Assembly: GCF_003514505.1 (NCBI RefSeq)
Contig: NZ_DOPX01000024.1
Coordinates: forward strand, 61,009-125,008
Reading direction: 5' to 3'
Length of the DNA stretch: 64,000 nucleotides
Source of the DNA: Proteiniclasticum sp.
Lineage (GTDB): Bacteria > Bacillota > Clostridia > Clostridiales > Clostridiaceae
Part shown: positions 43,616 to 52,102 of the stretch, piece after piece
Numbering within the stretch: the first letter of the stretch is position 1
Layout: the number at the start of each line of letters is the position of its first letter
Translations under genes and position numbers: made by a program
The notes under the pieces: model-generated
The model's database searches: none
What the model was told of the DNA's origin: nothing
What the model saw: only the letters and a program-made list of their open reading frames with translations

Positions 43616-44356
43616 ATGCTGAATGCAGTAAAACTGAGTAAAATTTATGATGGAGGGAAGCACCCGGTACATGCCTTGGTGGAGGTGGACCTTACTGTGG
43701 AGGAAGGGGAGTTTGTGGCCGTGATGGGACCTTCCGGAAGCGGAAAATCCACCCTGCTCCATCTGCTTGGAGGTCTCGATTCTCCAACTTCCGGTGCGAT
43801 TCTTCTGGATGGGAAAGTGGTGTCCAGCCTGTCTGATAAGGAAGCCACGCTTCTACGAAGAAGAAACATCGGATTTGTGTTCCAGTTTTATAACCTACTG
43901 CCTACCCTCAGTGCAGAGGAGAACATTCTTCTGCCTCTTCTCATCGACGGGAAGAGGCCGAAGGGCCATGAGAAAGAGATGGAAGCCCTCATGGAGAAGG
44001 TGGGGATTCTTGAAAGAAGATCCCATAGACCCAGTGAACTCTCTGGAGGAGAGCAGCAGAGAGTATCCCTTGCAAGAGCGCTGATCACAAAGCCCAAGAT
44101 TCTCCTAGCGGATGAGCCCACGGGAAATTTGGATTCCAAGACGGGAAGTCAGGTCATGGAGCTTCTTGCTCTTTTGTCAGAAGAAATGAAGCAGACCATC
44201 ATCATGGTGACCCATGATCCGAAAGCTGCTTCCTATGCGGACCGGCTGGTGTATCTGGTGGATGGGAAAATCAGGACGGAGCTCCACTTTGAGAAGGATC
44301 TCCCGGTTCCGGAAAAAATGAAGAGAATTCTGCGTAACCTTGAAGGGGAGGAGTGA
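43616..44356 (+). CDS. ABC transporter ATPase, LolD/MacB type
   Basis: The 246-residue ATPase has Walker A GPSGSGKST, Q-loop region FVFQFYNLLPTLSA, signature LSGGEQQRVSLARAL and Walker B ILLADEPTGNLDS. The LADEPTGNLD form is typical of the LolD/FtsE/MacB class that pairs with FtsX-type permeases. It lies 2 bases after the PlsY-like gene and just before the permease it should power. Confidence 0.93.
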   Translation: MLNAVKLSKIYDGGKHPVHALVEVDLTVEEGEFVAVMGPSGSGKSTLLHLLGGLDSPTSGAILLDGKVVSSLSDKEATLLRRRNIGFVFQFYNLLPTLSAEENILLPLLIDGKRPKGHEKEMEALMEKVGILERRSHRPSELSGGEQQRVSLARALITKPKILLADEPTGNLDSKTGSQVMELLALLSEEMKQTIIMVTHDPKAASYADRLVYLVDGKIRTELHFEKDLPVPEKMKRILRNLEGEE

Positions 44357-44358
44357 TC

Positions 44359-46947
44359 ATGAGACTTGCAAGGCTTCTGACCATCCGGTCCATGAAAAAG
44401 AGAACCTCCAGGACGATTCTGACGCTTTTTGGGATTCTCCTGGGGGTCAGCGCTCTTTTTGCCATCAATCATGTGAATGAAAAAGCGTTTTCCTCTCTGA
44501 CTTCTTTTTTTGAAGGCACCTCTGGAAAAGTACATCTGGAAATAAAAAATGAGGCTTTAGGAGAAACTGTCCCTGTGGAGGTCCTTGAAAAAGCAAAGGA
44601 GGTGGAAGGTGTTGAAACTTTGGTGCCTGTGGTGGAAGCTGCTGCTCTTCTAAAAGAGGAGAAAGAGGAAGAAGAGAATCCTCTTTCCATGGGGGTTCTT
44701 GGACAAGGGCAAAACGGAATCACGCTCTATGGTGTAGACCTTCAGCTGGAGAAAACTGTCAGAGACTACACTCTGGCGGAAGGGTCTTATTTCAGGGAAG
44801 ACAGTGATCTTTCAGAGATTCTTCTGGTTCAGGACTATGCCAAAGAGAAAGGGCTGAACCTGGGAGAAAAGATCAAGGTGCAGACATCTTCTGGTGTGCT
44901 GGAAGTGAAGATTGTTGGCCTTCTCAAGAAGGAAGGGGCAGGTTTTCTTCAGCTTGGCAAGGCGGGATTTTTGCCTCTGGAGGGTTTGCAGAAGCATCTC
45001 GAAATGGAGGAAAGCGTCACAAGGCTTGATGTGAGGGTAAAAGGAGAGTCTGAGGATCCAAAGCGGGTAGAGGATGTGGAGTATGCACTTCAAGAGGTTC
45101 TGGGGGAAGGCTATCAGGTGAGTCCGCCCTCTGCACAGTCCGGGGATACCAGCGGAATGCTTTCTGGATATCAGATCAGCCTCAACTTCATGGCGGGCAT
45201 TGCACTTTTTGTGGGCGCATTTCTCATCTATAATGCCTTTTCCATGACCGTGACGGAGAGAAAACGGGAGCTTGGGATTCTTCGCTGTGTGGGCCTCACC
45301 CGCGGACAGACGGCCCTTCGGATCCTGGAGGAAGGAATCCTTTTAGGATTCTTTGGTGCTTTTCTGGGGATTCTTCTGGGCATTCTTCTTTCCGATGGTC
45401 TTTCCTATTTCATGGAGCGTTTCTTAGGTCAGCCTGTGGAGCGTGGCGGATATTCTATAGCACTCATCCTAAGAAGTATGGGCATCGGTGTTTTTGTGAC
45501 CCTTCTTTCAGCGGTCCTTCCGGCGCTTCAGGCTGGGAAAGTTTCGCCTTTGGAGGCGCTTCGGGTCCATACCCAAAGAAAGGAAGGGCGTCTTGAACGG
45601 TATCTGTGGGTTCCGGGGCTTCTTCTGCTTTTGGTGTCGGCAGGGATTCTACTGGCCAATCCTTTTTCCTATGATGTGCAGTTCAGACTGGGCAGCCTCA
45701 CGGTTTTTTCCCTCTTTGTGGGGGCAACCCTTCTCATCCCAGGCACCATAAAGTTCTGGCAGCGTCTTCTAAAAGGGTTCTTTCGCATGCTTTTTGGGGA
45801 TATGGGAGAGCTTGGCAGCCGGAACATCATGCGGGCAAAAAACAGAACCATGCTTACGGTGGCGGCTCTGATGGTGGGGGTCTCCATGATTGTATCCACG
45901 GAAGGCATCACGGGTTCCTTCAGAAAGGATCTCAGTGTATGGATGGATTCCTATCTGGGTGGGGATGTGTTCATCAGTGCAGCCCTTCCAGTGGAACTGA
46001 GTCTTCGGGAAGAGATTGAGGATCAGGAAGAGACCCTTTATGTATCACCCAGTGTGATGGAGACAGCTTACTGGGAAAAGGGAGAAGAGACAGACGAGTC
46101 TGTGACGCTTCTTGGCATTGATCCCAAAACCTATGGAGAAGTCACAAGCTATGTCTTCAGTGAGGAAAATGTGGAGGAAGAGGCGGTCCTACAGCGGTTT
46201 GCCATGGGCAGGAAGATCTTCATTTCGGAAGCTTCAGCGGCAAAACTGAATCTTACGGTGGGGGATGAAATGGTATTGAAGACGCTGGAGGGGCCTGTTT
46301 CCTTCGAGATCATCGGGGTGCTTCTTGATTATTCCAGCCAAGGAACCTTACTGACAGCCACCCTGGACGATCTTCAGCAGTACTTCGGCGCAGACAAGGC
46401 CAGCGGATTCTCCATCCGGCTGAAGGAGGGAGAAGATGCGACGGCCTATGTGGAGAAGCTTAGAGATCTTTTTGAGGAAGACTATGAACTTCTCATCGAA
46501 TCCAACAAAGAGCTTCGGATACAGGCGGAAAATCTCATGGCTCAAGCGTTCAGCATGTTTGATGTGCTGGGGCTTCTGTCCGTTGTGGTGGCAGCTTTAG
46601 GCGTTCTAAACACACTCACTATGAGTGTTCTGGAAAGAACCAGAGAGATTGGCATGCTGAGAAGCATGGGGATGACTCGGGCTCAGGTGGTGAAGATGGT
46701 CCTTTCAGAAGCAGGGCTTCTTGGGATCATCGGAGGAATCCTTGGTCTTTTCCTGGGACTTCTTCTCAGTTATATCCTCATTTCCGCCATGGGCATCATG
46801 TCCGGGTATCAGCTGGAGTTTTTGCTGCCAAGAAGTGCCATCTACACCAGCATTCTGGTGGCTTTTGTCACCTCTCTTCTGGCGGCGGTGTTTCCTGCGA
46901 GAAAAGCAGCGAGGATTCCGGTGCTTTCTGCCATACAATATGAATGA
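44359..46947 (+). CDS. FtsX-family ABC permease
   Basis: The 862-residue protein has a membrane helix near the N-terminus, a large extracellular MacB-PCD-like domain (about 40-270), then two FtsX-type four-helix regions separated by a second extracellular domain (about 530-710). The GILRCVGLTRGQ and GMLRSMGMTRAQ segments are the coupling-type motifs of this family. GGGAGGA lies 7 bases before the ATG at 44359; a GTG at 44353 is in frame. MacB-type systems use mechanical force to move lipoproteins, peptides or lipids rather than classical import. Confidence 0.9.
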   Translation: MRLARLLTIRSMKKRTSRTILTLFGILLGVSALFAINHVNEKAFSSLTSFFEGTSGKVHLEIKNEALGETVPVEVLEKAKEVEGVETLVPVVEAAALLKEEKEEEENPLSMGVLGQGQNGITLYGVDLQLEKTVRDYTLAEGSYFREDSDLSEILLVQDYAKEKGLNLGEKIKVQTSSGVLEVKIVGLLKKEGAGFLQLGKAGFLPLEGLQKHLEMEESVTRLDVRVKGESEDPKRVEDVEYALQEVLGEGYQVSPPSAQSGDTSGMLSGYQISLNFMAGIALFVGAFLIYNAFSMTVTERKRELGILRCVGLTRGQTALRILEEGILLGFFGAFLGILLGILLSDGLSYFMERFLGQPVERGGYSIALILRSMGIGVFVTLLSAVLPALQAGKVSPLEALRVHTQRKEGRLERYLWVPGLLLLLVSAGILLANPFSYDVQFRLGSLTVFSLFVGATLLIPGTIKFWQRLLKGFFRMLFGDMGELGSRNIMRAKNRTMLTVAALMVGVSMIVSTEGITGSFRKDLSVWMDSYLGGDVFISAALPVELSLREEIEDQEETLYVSPSVMETAYWEKGEETDESVTLLGIDPKTYGEVTSYVFSEENVEEEAVLQRFAMGRKIFISEASAAKLNLTVGDEMVLKTLEGPVSFEIIGVLLDYSSQGTLLTATLDDLQQYFGADKASGFSIRLKEGEDATAYVEKLRDLFEEDYELLIESNKELRIQAENLMAQAFSMFDVLGLLSVVVAALGVLNTLTMSVLERTREIGMLRSMGMTRAQVVKMVLSEAGLLGIIGGILGLFLGLLLSYILISAMGIMSGYQLEFLLPRSAIYTSILVAFVTSLLAAVFPARKAARIPVLSAIQYE

Positions 46948-47042
46948 GAAAAGACGCTGTTTGCGGCTTTTTGCAGGAGTTATATGAAATAAGAAAGGGT
47001 GGATTGAGGTTTGAAACCATGATCTATCGCAGTTCTTCTGAC

Positions 47043-47080
47043 AGGTCAGATCCCCTGGGGTTTGACCTTTTTTCTTTTTC
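47043..47080 (+). terminator. Intrinsic terminator after the FtsX-type gene
   Basis: AGGTCA (47043-47048) pairs with TGACCT (47063-47068), with a possible inner CCC/GGG pairing, followed by TTTTTTCTTTTTC. It separates the ABC operon from the tetR promoter just downstream. Confidence 0.75.
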
Positions 47081-47089
47081 AGATTATCC

Positions 47090-47137
47090 TTGACAACGTT
47101 TTCTTCCGGTGTAAAATGATAGATAACCTATCATTTT
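47090..47137 (+). promoter_or_regulatory. tetR promoter with overlapping 10-base inverted repeat operator
   Basis: TTGACA (47090-47095) and TAAAAT (47112-47117) are 16 bases apart. AAAATGATAG (47113-47122) and CTATCATTTT (47128-47137) form a perfect inverted repeat with a 5-base centre that overlaps the -10 and start site. This is the expected position for autorepression by the TetR-type protein encoded next. Confidence 0.85.
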
Positions 47138-47169
47138 AATAGAATGACTATCAATGTCGGAGGTGCGCT

Positions 47170-47799
47170 ATGTCCCTATTAAAAAATGCAAAACGAAAAG
47201 CCGTGGTGGAAGAGGCGAAAAAGCTCTTTCTATCAGAGGGCATCCAGCAGGTGACCATACAAGATCTGGCGAAGCATCTTTCCATGGGAGAGGCAACGCT
47301 TTACCGGTACTTCGGAAAAAAGCAGACTCTGGTCATGGAAGCAGGGATTTTCATATGGGAAGACATTCTGGAGCAGATGGAAGGCATCGGGAAGAAGGCC
47401 ACAGGCTATGAGAATATCGAAGCATTCTACAGTTTTTTTCTCACAACCTTTCAGGAGCATAAGGAGTTTTTCCTTTTTGCAGAGGAGTTTGACCAGCTGC
47501 TCTTTCAGGAATCCATGGAAGAAGAGCTTCTTCTCGCCTATGAATCCGTGATCCTCAAGCTGAAAGGTCTTTTTGATGGGCACTTTCAAATGGGGCTTCA
47601 GGATGGAAGCATCAGAAGAGGGGTGGACCAGGATCTTTTCTATTTCAGCACCAATCATGCAGTGCTTGGGCTCTGCCGAAAACTCGCCAGAGAAAAGAGT
47701 CTTATGAAGTATGAGGACCGCATCGGAAAAATCAGTCAGATCCAGTGTCTTCTGGACATCTGCCTGAATTATATCAAAGTGGAGAGAGGGGAAAACTAA
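47170..47799 (+). CDS. TetR-family regulator
   Basis: The 209-residue protein has an N-terminal TetR helix-turn-helix (VTIQDLAKHLSMGEATLYRYFGKKQTLVM, residues about 25-55) and a divergent ligand-binding domain. A weak GGAGG precedes the ATG. It is followed by the symporter gene with an almost zero gap, so it most likely represses its own operon through the palindrome at 47113-47137. The effector is unknown. Confidence 0.9.
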   Translation: MSLLKNAKRKAVVEEAKKLFLSEGIQQVTIQDLAKHLSMGEATLYRYFGKKQTLVMEAGIFIWEDILEQMEGIGKKATGYENIEAFYSFFLTTFQEHKEFFLFAEEFDQLLFQESMEEELLLAYESVILKLKGLFDGHFQMGLQDGSIRRGVDQDLFYFSTNHAVLGLCRKLAREKSLMKYEDRIGKISQIQCLLDICLNYIKVERGEN

Positions 47800-47800
47800 G

Positions 47801-49168
47801 ATGAAAAAAGTGACAAATCGGGTCATGTGGATTTTTGCCATGGGTCAGCTGGGCTGGTCCATTCTTTCTGGCATCGTTGTGAACTGGCTGGTGTATTTTT
47901 ATCAGCCTGTGGAGGAGCTTATAGAGTCCGGCCATCGGGTGTATATCTCACAAGGCGTTGCTGTGTTAGGCGTTTTCACGCTCATTGGGGCCATCTCTGC
48001 CCTGGGAAGAATCATCGATGCGGTGACGGATCCTATCATTGCGTCCTTATCAGACCGGAGTGCCCATAAACTGGGGCGGAGGATTCCTTTTCTAAGGGGA
48101 TCTGCACTTCCATTTGCCTTGGTGACAGTTCTGATCTTCATGCCGCCCGTGGCAAAAACAGGGGGCCTTAATAATCTCTGGCTCATGACCATGATTTTTC
48201 TTTTCTATGTGTTCATGACCCTCTACTGCACACCTTATACTGCACTGATTCCAGAACTTGGAAGAAGTCAGAAGGACAAGATCAATATCTCCACGTACAT
48301 CTCCATCACCTTTATCCTGGGTACTGCTCTTTCCTACGGAGCTCCGTTCATCTGGGACATGTTCATTGCAGGGGGAATGGAAAGAACAGCGGCCATGCAA
48401 AGGACCTTTATGATCCTGGCTGTCATCGCTCTGATTTTCATGTGGATACCTGCGCTTCTCATTGACGAGCGTTCATATGTCCATTCCGTGCCTTCAAAGA
48501 GCAAGGCCTTTGAGTCGCTGCTGAAGACCTTTCATAACAAGTATTTCAGGATTTTTGTCCTTTCTGATGCCTTGTACTGGATCGCTCTGACCATCTTCCA
48601 GACGGGACTGCCCTTCTTTGTGGTACGGCTTCTAGGGCTAGAGGAAGGGATGATCACAGTGCTGTTTTTGCTCATGACCTTCACCTCTTTCCTTTTTTAT
48701 ATGCCCGTGAATCTTCTGGCAAAGCGCCTGGGGAAAAAGAAGCTGGTCATCACTGCATTTTTTCTCTTTGCTCTGGCCTTTCTCTTCACAGGGCTGGGTG
48801 GTCTTCTGCCCCTGTCTGGAAAAGTCCATGGATACCTTATAGCCATCCTGGCTGCGGTGCCCATGGCCATCCTGGGGATTCTCCCCCAGGCCATGGTGGC
48901 GGACATTGCCCAATATGACAGGGAAAAGACCAGCGAAAGCCGTGAAGGGATGTTTTTTGCGGCAAGGACCTTTGTGTTCAAACTGGGTCAGTCCGTAGCC
49001 ATGGTGCTGTTCACCTCTCTTGCAACCATTGGACAGGACACAGGTCTTGGCTATCGTCTAGGACTTCTGGGGGCTTTGGTTTTATCACTTCTTGGCGCTG
49101 TGGTCCTCTTCTTCTATAAAGAAGAAGACATCCTTTTAGGGATCCAGGCTCTGGAGAAAGAAGCATGA
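47801..49168 (+). CDS. GPH-family (MFS_2) cation symporter
   Basis: The 455-residue protein has about twelve membrane helices. The segment GRIIDAVTDPIIASLSDRS with a following LGRRIPFLRGSALPFAL is the GPH/MelB-type motif; the Asp residues bind the coupling cation. Most relatives carry glycosides, but some eukaryotic members move lysolipids. No glycosidase gene lies beside it here, so the substrate is open. It is coupled to tetR and followed by a GT-B-like gene. Confidence 0.9.
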   Translation: MKKVTNRVMWIFAMGQLGWSILSGIVVNWLVYFYQPVEELIESGHRVYISQGVAVLGVFTLIGAISALGRIIDAVTDPIIASLSDRSAHKLGRRIPFLRGSALPFALVTVLIFMPPVAKTGGLNNLWLMTMIFLFYVFMTLYCTPYTALIPELGRSQKDKINISTYISITFILGTALSYGAPFIWDMFIAGGMERTAAMQRTFMILAVIALIFMWIPALLIDERSYVHSVPSKSKAFESLLKTFHNKYFRIFVLSDALYWIALTIFQTGLPFFVVRLLGLEEGMITVLFLLMTFTSFLFYMPVNLLAKRLGKKKLVITAFFLFALAFLFTGLGGLLPLSGKVHGYLIAILAAVPMAILGILPQAMVADIAQYDREKTSESREGMFFAARTFVFKLGQSVAMVLFTSLATIGQDTGLGYRLGLLGALVLSLLGAVVLFFYKEEDILLGIQALEKEA

Positions 49169-49226
49169 AGAGCGAAAAAGCATCTCTTTTAAATTTAGTC
49201 AAACAGCATTCTGGAGGGAGTAAGTT

Positions 49227-50672
49227 ATGGAAAGAGAAAAGATCATCTTTGGCCATGTCATGGATGAAAAGACCATAAAAAAGGCAGAAGCCAGCAAAAG
49301 AAAGTTCATGAAAGAGTTTGGAGACGAGGAAGGAAAGACATACTATCTGAAGGCAGAAGAGAACGCTGTTCTCGGAAAAAGAATGCAGGTGGAGAATCTT
49401 CTCCTGTCTGAGGAGCCCATGGTTTTTCCGGAAAATGCCTTTATTGTAGGCAATATCCGTATGGGTTTTGGCCATTACCGCATCGCCATGGCCATAGCCA
49501 GCTGTGCCCATGCGCTGGGATACAAACCCTATTGGTTTGATCTCAGCAGTTTTCATGGCACCACGGGCAGTGAAATGATCAAAAAACAAAATGCGCTTTA
49601 CTCTTTTGGATCAAAGCTTTCCCAAAGAAGCAGACTTTTCAACCGATTGTACTGGGAGCCTCTCAACAGTGAAGGTTTCCGGAAGCTTTCTTATAATGCG
49701 GTGGATCAGAAAAACGCGGAGCTTCTGGTGCCCCTTTACGCCAATTTTCCGAAGGACATCCCCTTTGCAGGAACCCATGTGTGGCCTGCCCAAGGTGCAG
49801 TCCATGGGGGACTGAAGAATGTGGCCAATGTGATTCCGGACAACTGGCCCATGGGGCTTCATCTGTCTGAAGGAGCCCTTCATACGGTGCAGACGCCCTT
49901 TGCCTACGCGGGCTACAAGATGCTGAAAGGAATGACAAAAAAGAAAACCTTGGGTATGCCTTCCGGCAGCCTTCTGTATACAGGTCATTATGTGGACCAT
50001 GAACTGGTGTCAAATCTATACGAAGACACGGAAAAAAGAAGGAAAAGGATCGAAGAGGGAAGACCTTTAAGGCTTCTCATTCCGGTGGGCGGGGCAGGCG
50101 CTGGAAAAGAGATGATTAAAGAGCTTCTCAGGTACCTGGCACCAAGGATCGAAAAGAAAGACGTGCAGGTTCTCTTAAACTTTGGAGACCATCTGAACAT
50201 GTACGAGGCCCTTTGCAAAGAGCTGCCTGAACTTATGAAGGGAGCGGCGGTGCACTTTGTCACCTATGAGGAAGTGGAGAAGATGGCACTTCATATGGAC
50301 CAGTATCCGGAAGGGGTCCATGTCTTTTATCATCAGGATATCTTTGAAGCGGTCTATGCCACCAATCTTCTCATGAGAGAGTCGGATCTTCTCGTCACAA
50401 AGCCCAGTGAGCTTTCTTTTTACCCCATCCCGAAGCTCTTTCTGAAACGTGTGGGAGGTCACGAAGCCTATGGTGCCATTTATGCTGCCCAGCAGGGAGA
50501 TGGCACGTCAGAATGTGAAACGAAGGAAGAAATGATCGGCATGATGGAGGCGCTGCTTTCTCAGAAAGAGCTTCTTCTTGCCATGAACCAGCGTATCCTT
50601 CAACTTCATAAGCAGCAGGTGTATCATGGTGGATATGAAGTGGTGAAGCTTCTGACGGAGAGAGAATCATAA
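49227..50672 (+). CDS. GT-B-like protein of unknown substrate
   Basis: I do not recognise the exact family. The 481-residue soluble-looking protein contains FIVGNIRMGFGHYRIAMAI near residue 75, which resembles the glycine/histidine-rich nucleotide loop at the start of GT28 enzymes such as MurG and MGDG synthase. A second Rossmann-like half starts with RLLIPVGGAGAGKEM near residue 278 and ends with LLVTKPSELSFYPIPK. No signal peptide is seen. Co-transcription with a GPH symporter and TetR suggests a glycolipid or glycoside role, which is inference only. Confidence 0.6.
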   Translation: MEREKIIFGHVMDEKTIKKAEASKRKFMKEFGDEEGKTYYLKAEENAVLGKRMQVENLLLSEEPMVFPENAFIVGNIRMGFGHYRIAMAIASCAHALGYKPYWFDLSSFHGTTGSEMIKKQNALYSFGSKLSQRSRLFNRLYWEPLNSEGFRKLSYNAVDQKNAELLVPLYANFPKDIPFAGTHVWPAQGAVHGGLKNVANVIPDNWPMGLHLSEGALHTVQTPFAYAGYKMLKGMTKKKTLGMPSGSLLYTGHYVDHELVSNLYEDTEKRRKRIEEGRPLRLLIPVGGAGAGKEMIKELLRYLAPRIEKKDVQVLLNFGDHLNMYEALCKELPELMKGAAVHFVTYEEVEKMALHMDQYPEGVHVFYHQDIFEAVYATNLLMRESDLLVTKPSELSFYPIPKLFLKRVGGHEAYGAIYAAQQGDGTSECETKEEMIGMMEALLSQKELLLAMNQRILQLHKQQVYHGGYEVVKLLTERES

Positions 50673-50759
50673 AGTAAAATAGAGTCCTGTGCTTCTAGAA
50701 GAATCAGAGAATACTAAAAAAGTTCAGCTCTATCCAATGACAGAAAAATATGCAAGAAT

Positions 50760-50805
50760 ATCACCATGAACCTTTGATAATAGAGGGATTCATGGTGATT
50801 TTTAT
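50760..50805 (+). terminator. Intrinsic terminator after the GT-B-like gene
   Basis: ATCACCATGAA (50760-50770) pairs with TTCATGGTGAT (50789-50799), followed by TTTTTATC and, a little further, a run of T. Confidence 0.88.
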
Positions 50806-50932
50806 CGCTCTTTTTTTTTGAAAACGATTTTCCGCCTGTTCATTTTTTAGGATATTTTAGGAGAATTATCGGTTTTTAGAACGTTTACATCAGTCTACAA
50901 TGAAACTATCAAAACAAACGGGGGTAACATAC

Positions 50933-51994
50933 ATGAAAAAAGTCGCATCTTTACTACTGTCTGCCGTGATGATTCTTTCACTGGCAGCATGCGGAACAAA
51001 AGAAGAGGCACCAAAGGATCCAGTCAGCGAAAATCCTGTGGAAACGCCTAATGAAGAAGATAAAGAAACCAAGAACCTTGTGATTTACTGTCCGCATCCA
51101 CTGGAATTCATCAACCCTCTGGTCAGCGAGTTTGAAACCCAGAGCGGCATCAAAGTGGAAGTCATCGCAGCAGGGACAGGAGAACTGTTAAAGAGAGTAG
51201 AATCTGAAGCAGCAAATCCACTGGGGGATATTTTCTGGGGTGGATCTCTTTCCACAGTAAAGCCACTGATGAATCTTTTTGAAGACTATACCAGTGCCAA
51301 TGAAGATGCAGTGCAGGATGACTTTAAAAATACAGAAGGACCACTGACAAGATTTACAGACATTCCAAGTGTTCTTATGATCAACACCAACCTCATCGGA
51401 GATGTGGAAGTGAAGGGCTATGAAGACCTTCTGAAGCCTGAACTGAAGGGTAAAATCGCCATGGCAGATCCTTCCAAGTCCTCTTCTTCCTATGAGCACC
51501 TCATCAATATGCTCTATGCCATGGGCGAAGGAGATCCTGAAAAGGGATGGGACTATGTGGACAAGTTCATCCAGAACCTGGATGGAAAGCTTCTTTCCGG
51601 TTCTTCAGCAGTTTATAAGGGTGTAGCAGACGGAGAATATGTGGTAGGCCTGACCTTCGAAGAAGGTGGCGCAAAGTACGTGGCTGATGGCGCACCTGTA
51701 GAACTGGTTTACATGGAAGAAGGCGTAATCTCCAAGCCAGACGGTATCTATATCATCAACGGAGCCAAGAACATGGCAAACGCCAAGGCGTTCATCGATT
51801 TCATCACTTCCAAGGAAGCACAGACCATCATCGTGGAAAAGCTCAACAGAAGATCCGTTCGTAAGGACGTTCCTGCGCCAAGCTACATGATGCCAAAAGA
51901 AGATATGAACATCATCTATGACGAAGAAGACTACGTGGTCGCCAATAAGAATGCATGGCTTGAAAAGTTCAACGACATATTCACAGACTACTAG
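50933..51994 (+). CDS. ABC importer substrate-binding lipoprotein (FbpA/AfuA type)
   Basis: The 353-residue protein starts MKKVASLLLSAVMILSLAAC, a lipoprotein signal with Cys20 as the lipidated residue. A binding-protein fold of the iron/anion class follows, with LVIYCPHPLEFINPLVSEFE and GDIFWGGSLST typical of SBP_bac_6/13 members. A longer in-frame start at 50900 is unlikely, because the signal peptide begins at 50933. Relatives bind Fe(III), hexose-6-phosphates, phosphonates or phosphoglycerate. The adjacent kinase, response regulator and HAD phosphatase favour a phosphorylated compound. A TACAAT -10 lies at 50896-50901 with a poor -35. Confidence 0.88.
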   Translation: MKKVASLLLSAVMILSLAACGTKEEAPKDPVSENPVETPNEEDKETKNLVIYCPHPLEFINPLVSEFETQSGIKVEVIAAGTGELLKRVESEAANPLGDIFWGGSLSTVKPLMNLFEDYTSANEDAVQDDFKNTEGPLTRFTDIPSVLMINTNLIGDVEVKGYEDLLKPELKGKIAMADPSKSSSSYEHLINMLYAMGEGDPEKGWDYVDKFIQNLDGKLLSGSSAVYKGVADGEYVVGLTFEEGGAKYVADGAPVELVYMEEGVISKPDGIYIINGAKNMANAKAFIDFITSKEAQTIIVEKLNRRSVRKDVPAPSYMMPKEDMNIIYDEEDYVVANKNAWLEKFNDIFTDY

Positions 51995-52031
51995 AATCCA
52001 TAGAAAAAAGAGTCAAGCGGAGAAAAAGGAG

Positions 52032-52056
52032 CCCACAACTTCGTTGTGGGTTTTCT
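52032..52056 (+). terminator. Intercistronic hairpin between binding protein and ATPase
   Basis: CCCACAAC (52032-52039) pairs with GTTGTGGG (52043-52050) around TTC, followed by TTTTCTT. A leaky terminator here would give the binding protein in excess of the membrane subunits, common for ABC importers. Confidence 0.8.
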
Positions 52057-52102
52057 TACGCAAAAAATACCGAAAATCGGAGTAAAACAAAGGAGAAAAA
52101 AT

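Noticed and set aside
50818..50836. CcpA cre-like sequence around TGAAAACGATTTTC
   Set aside because: The spacing is one base off the consensus and the right half does not match; chance is likely in AT-rich DNA.
50866..50884. Reverse-strand CCGATAA near the binding-protein promoter
   Set aside because: No TAAA at the right spacing, and it would fire into the end of a convergent gene and its terminator.
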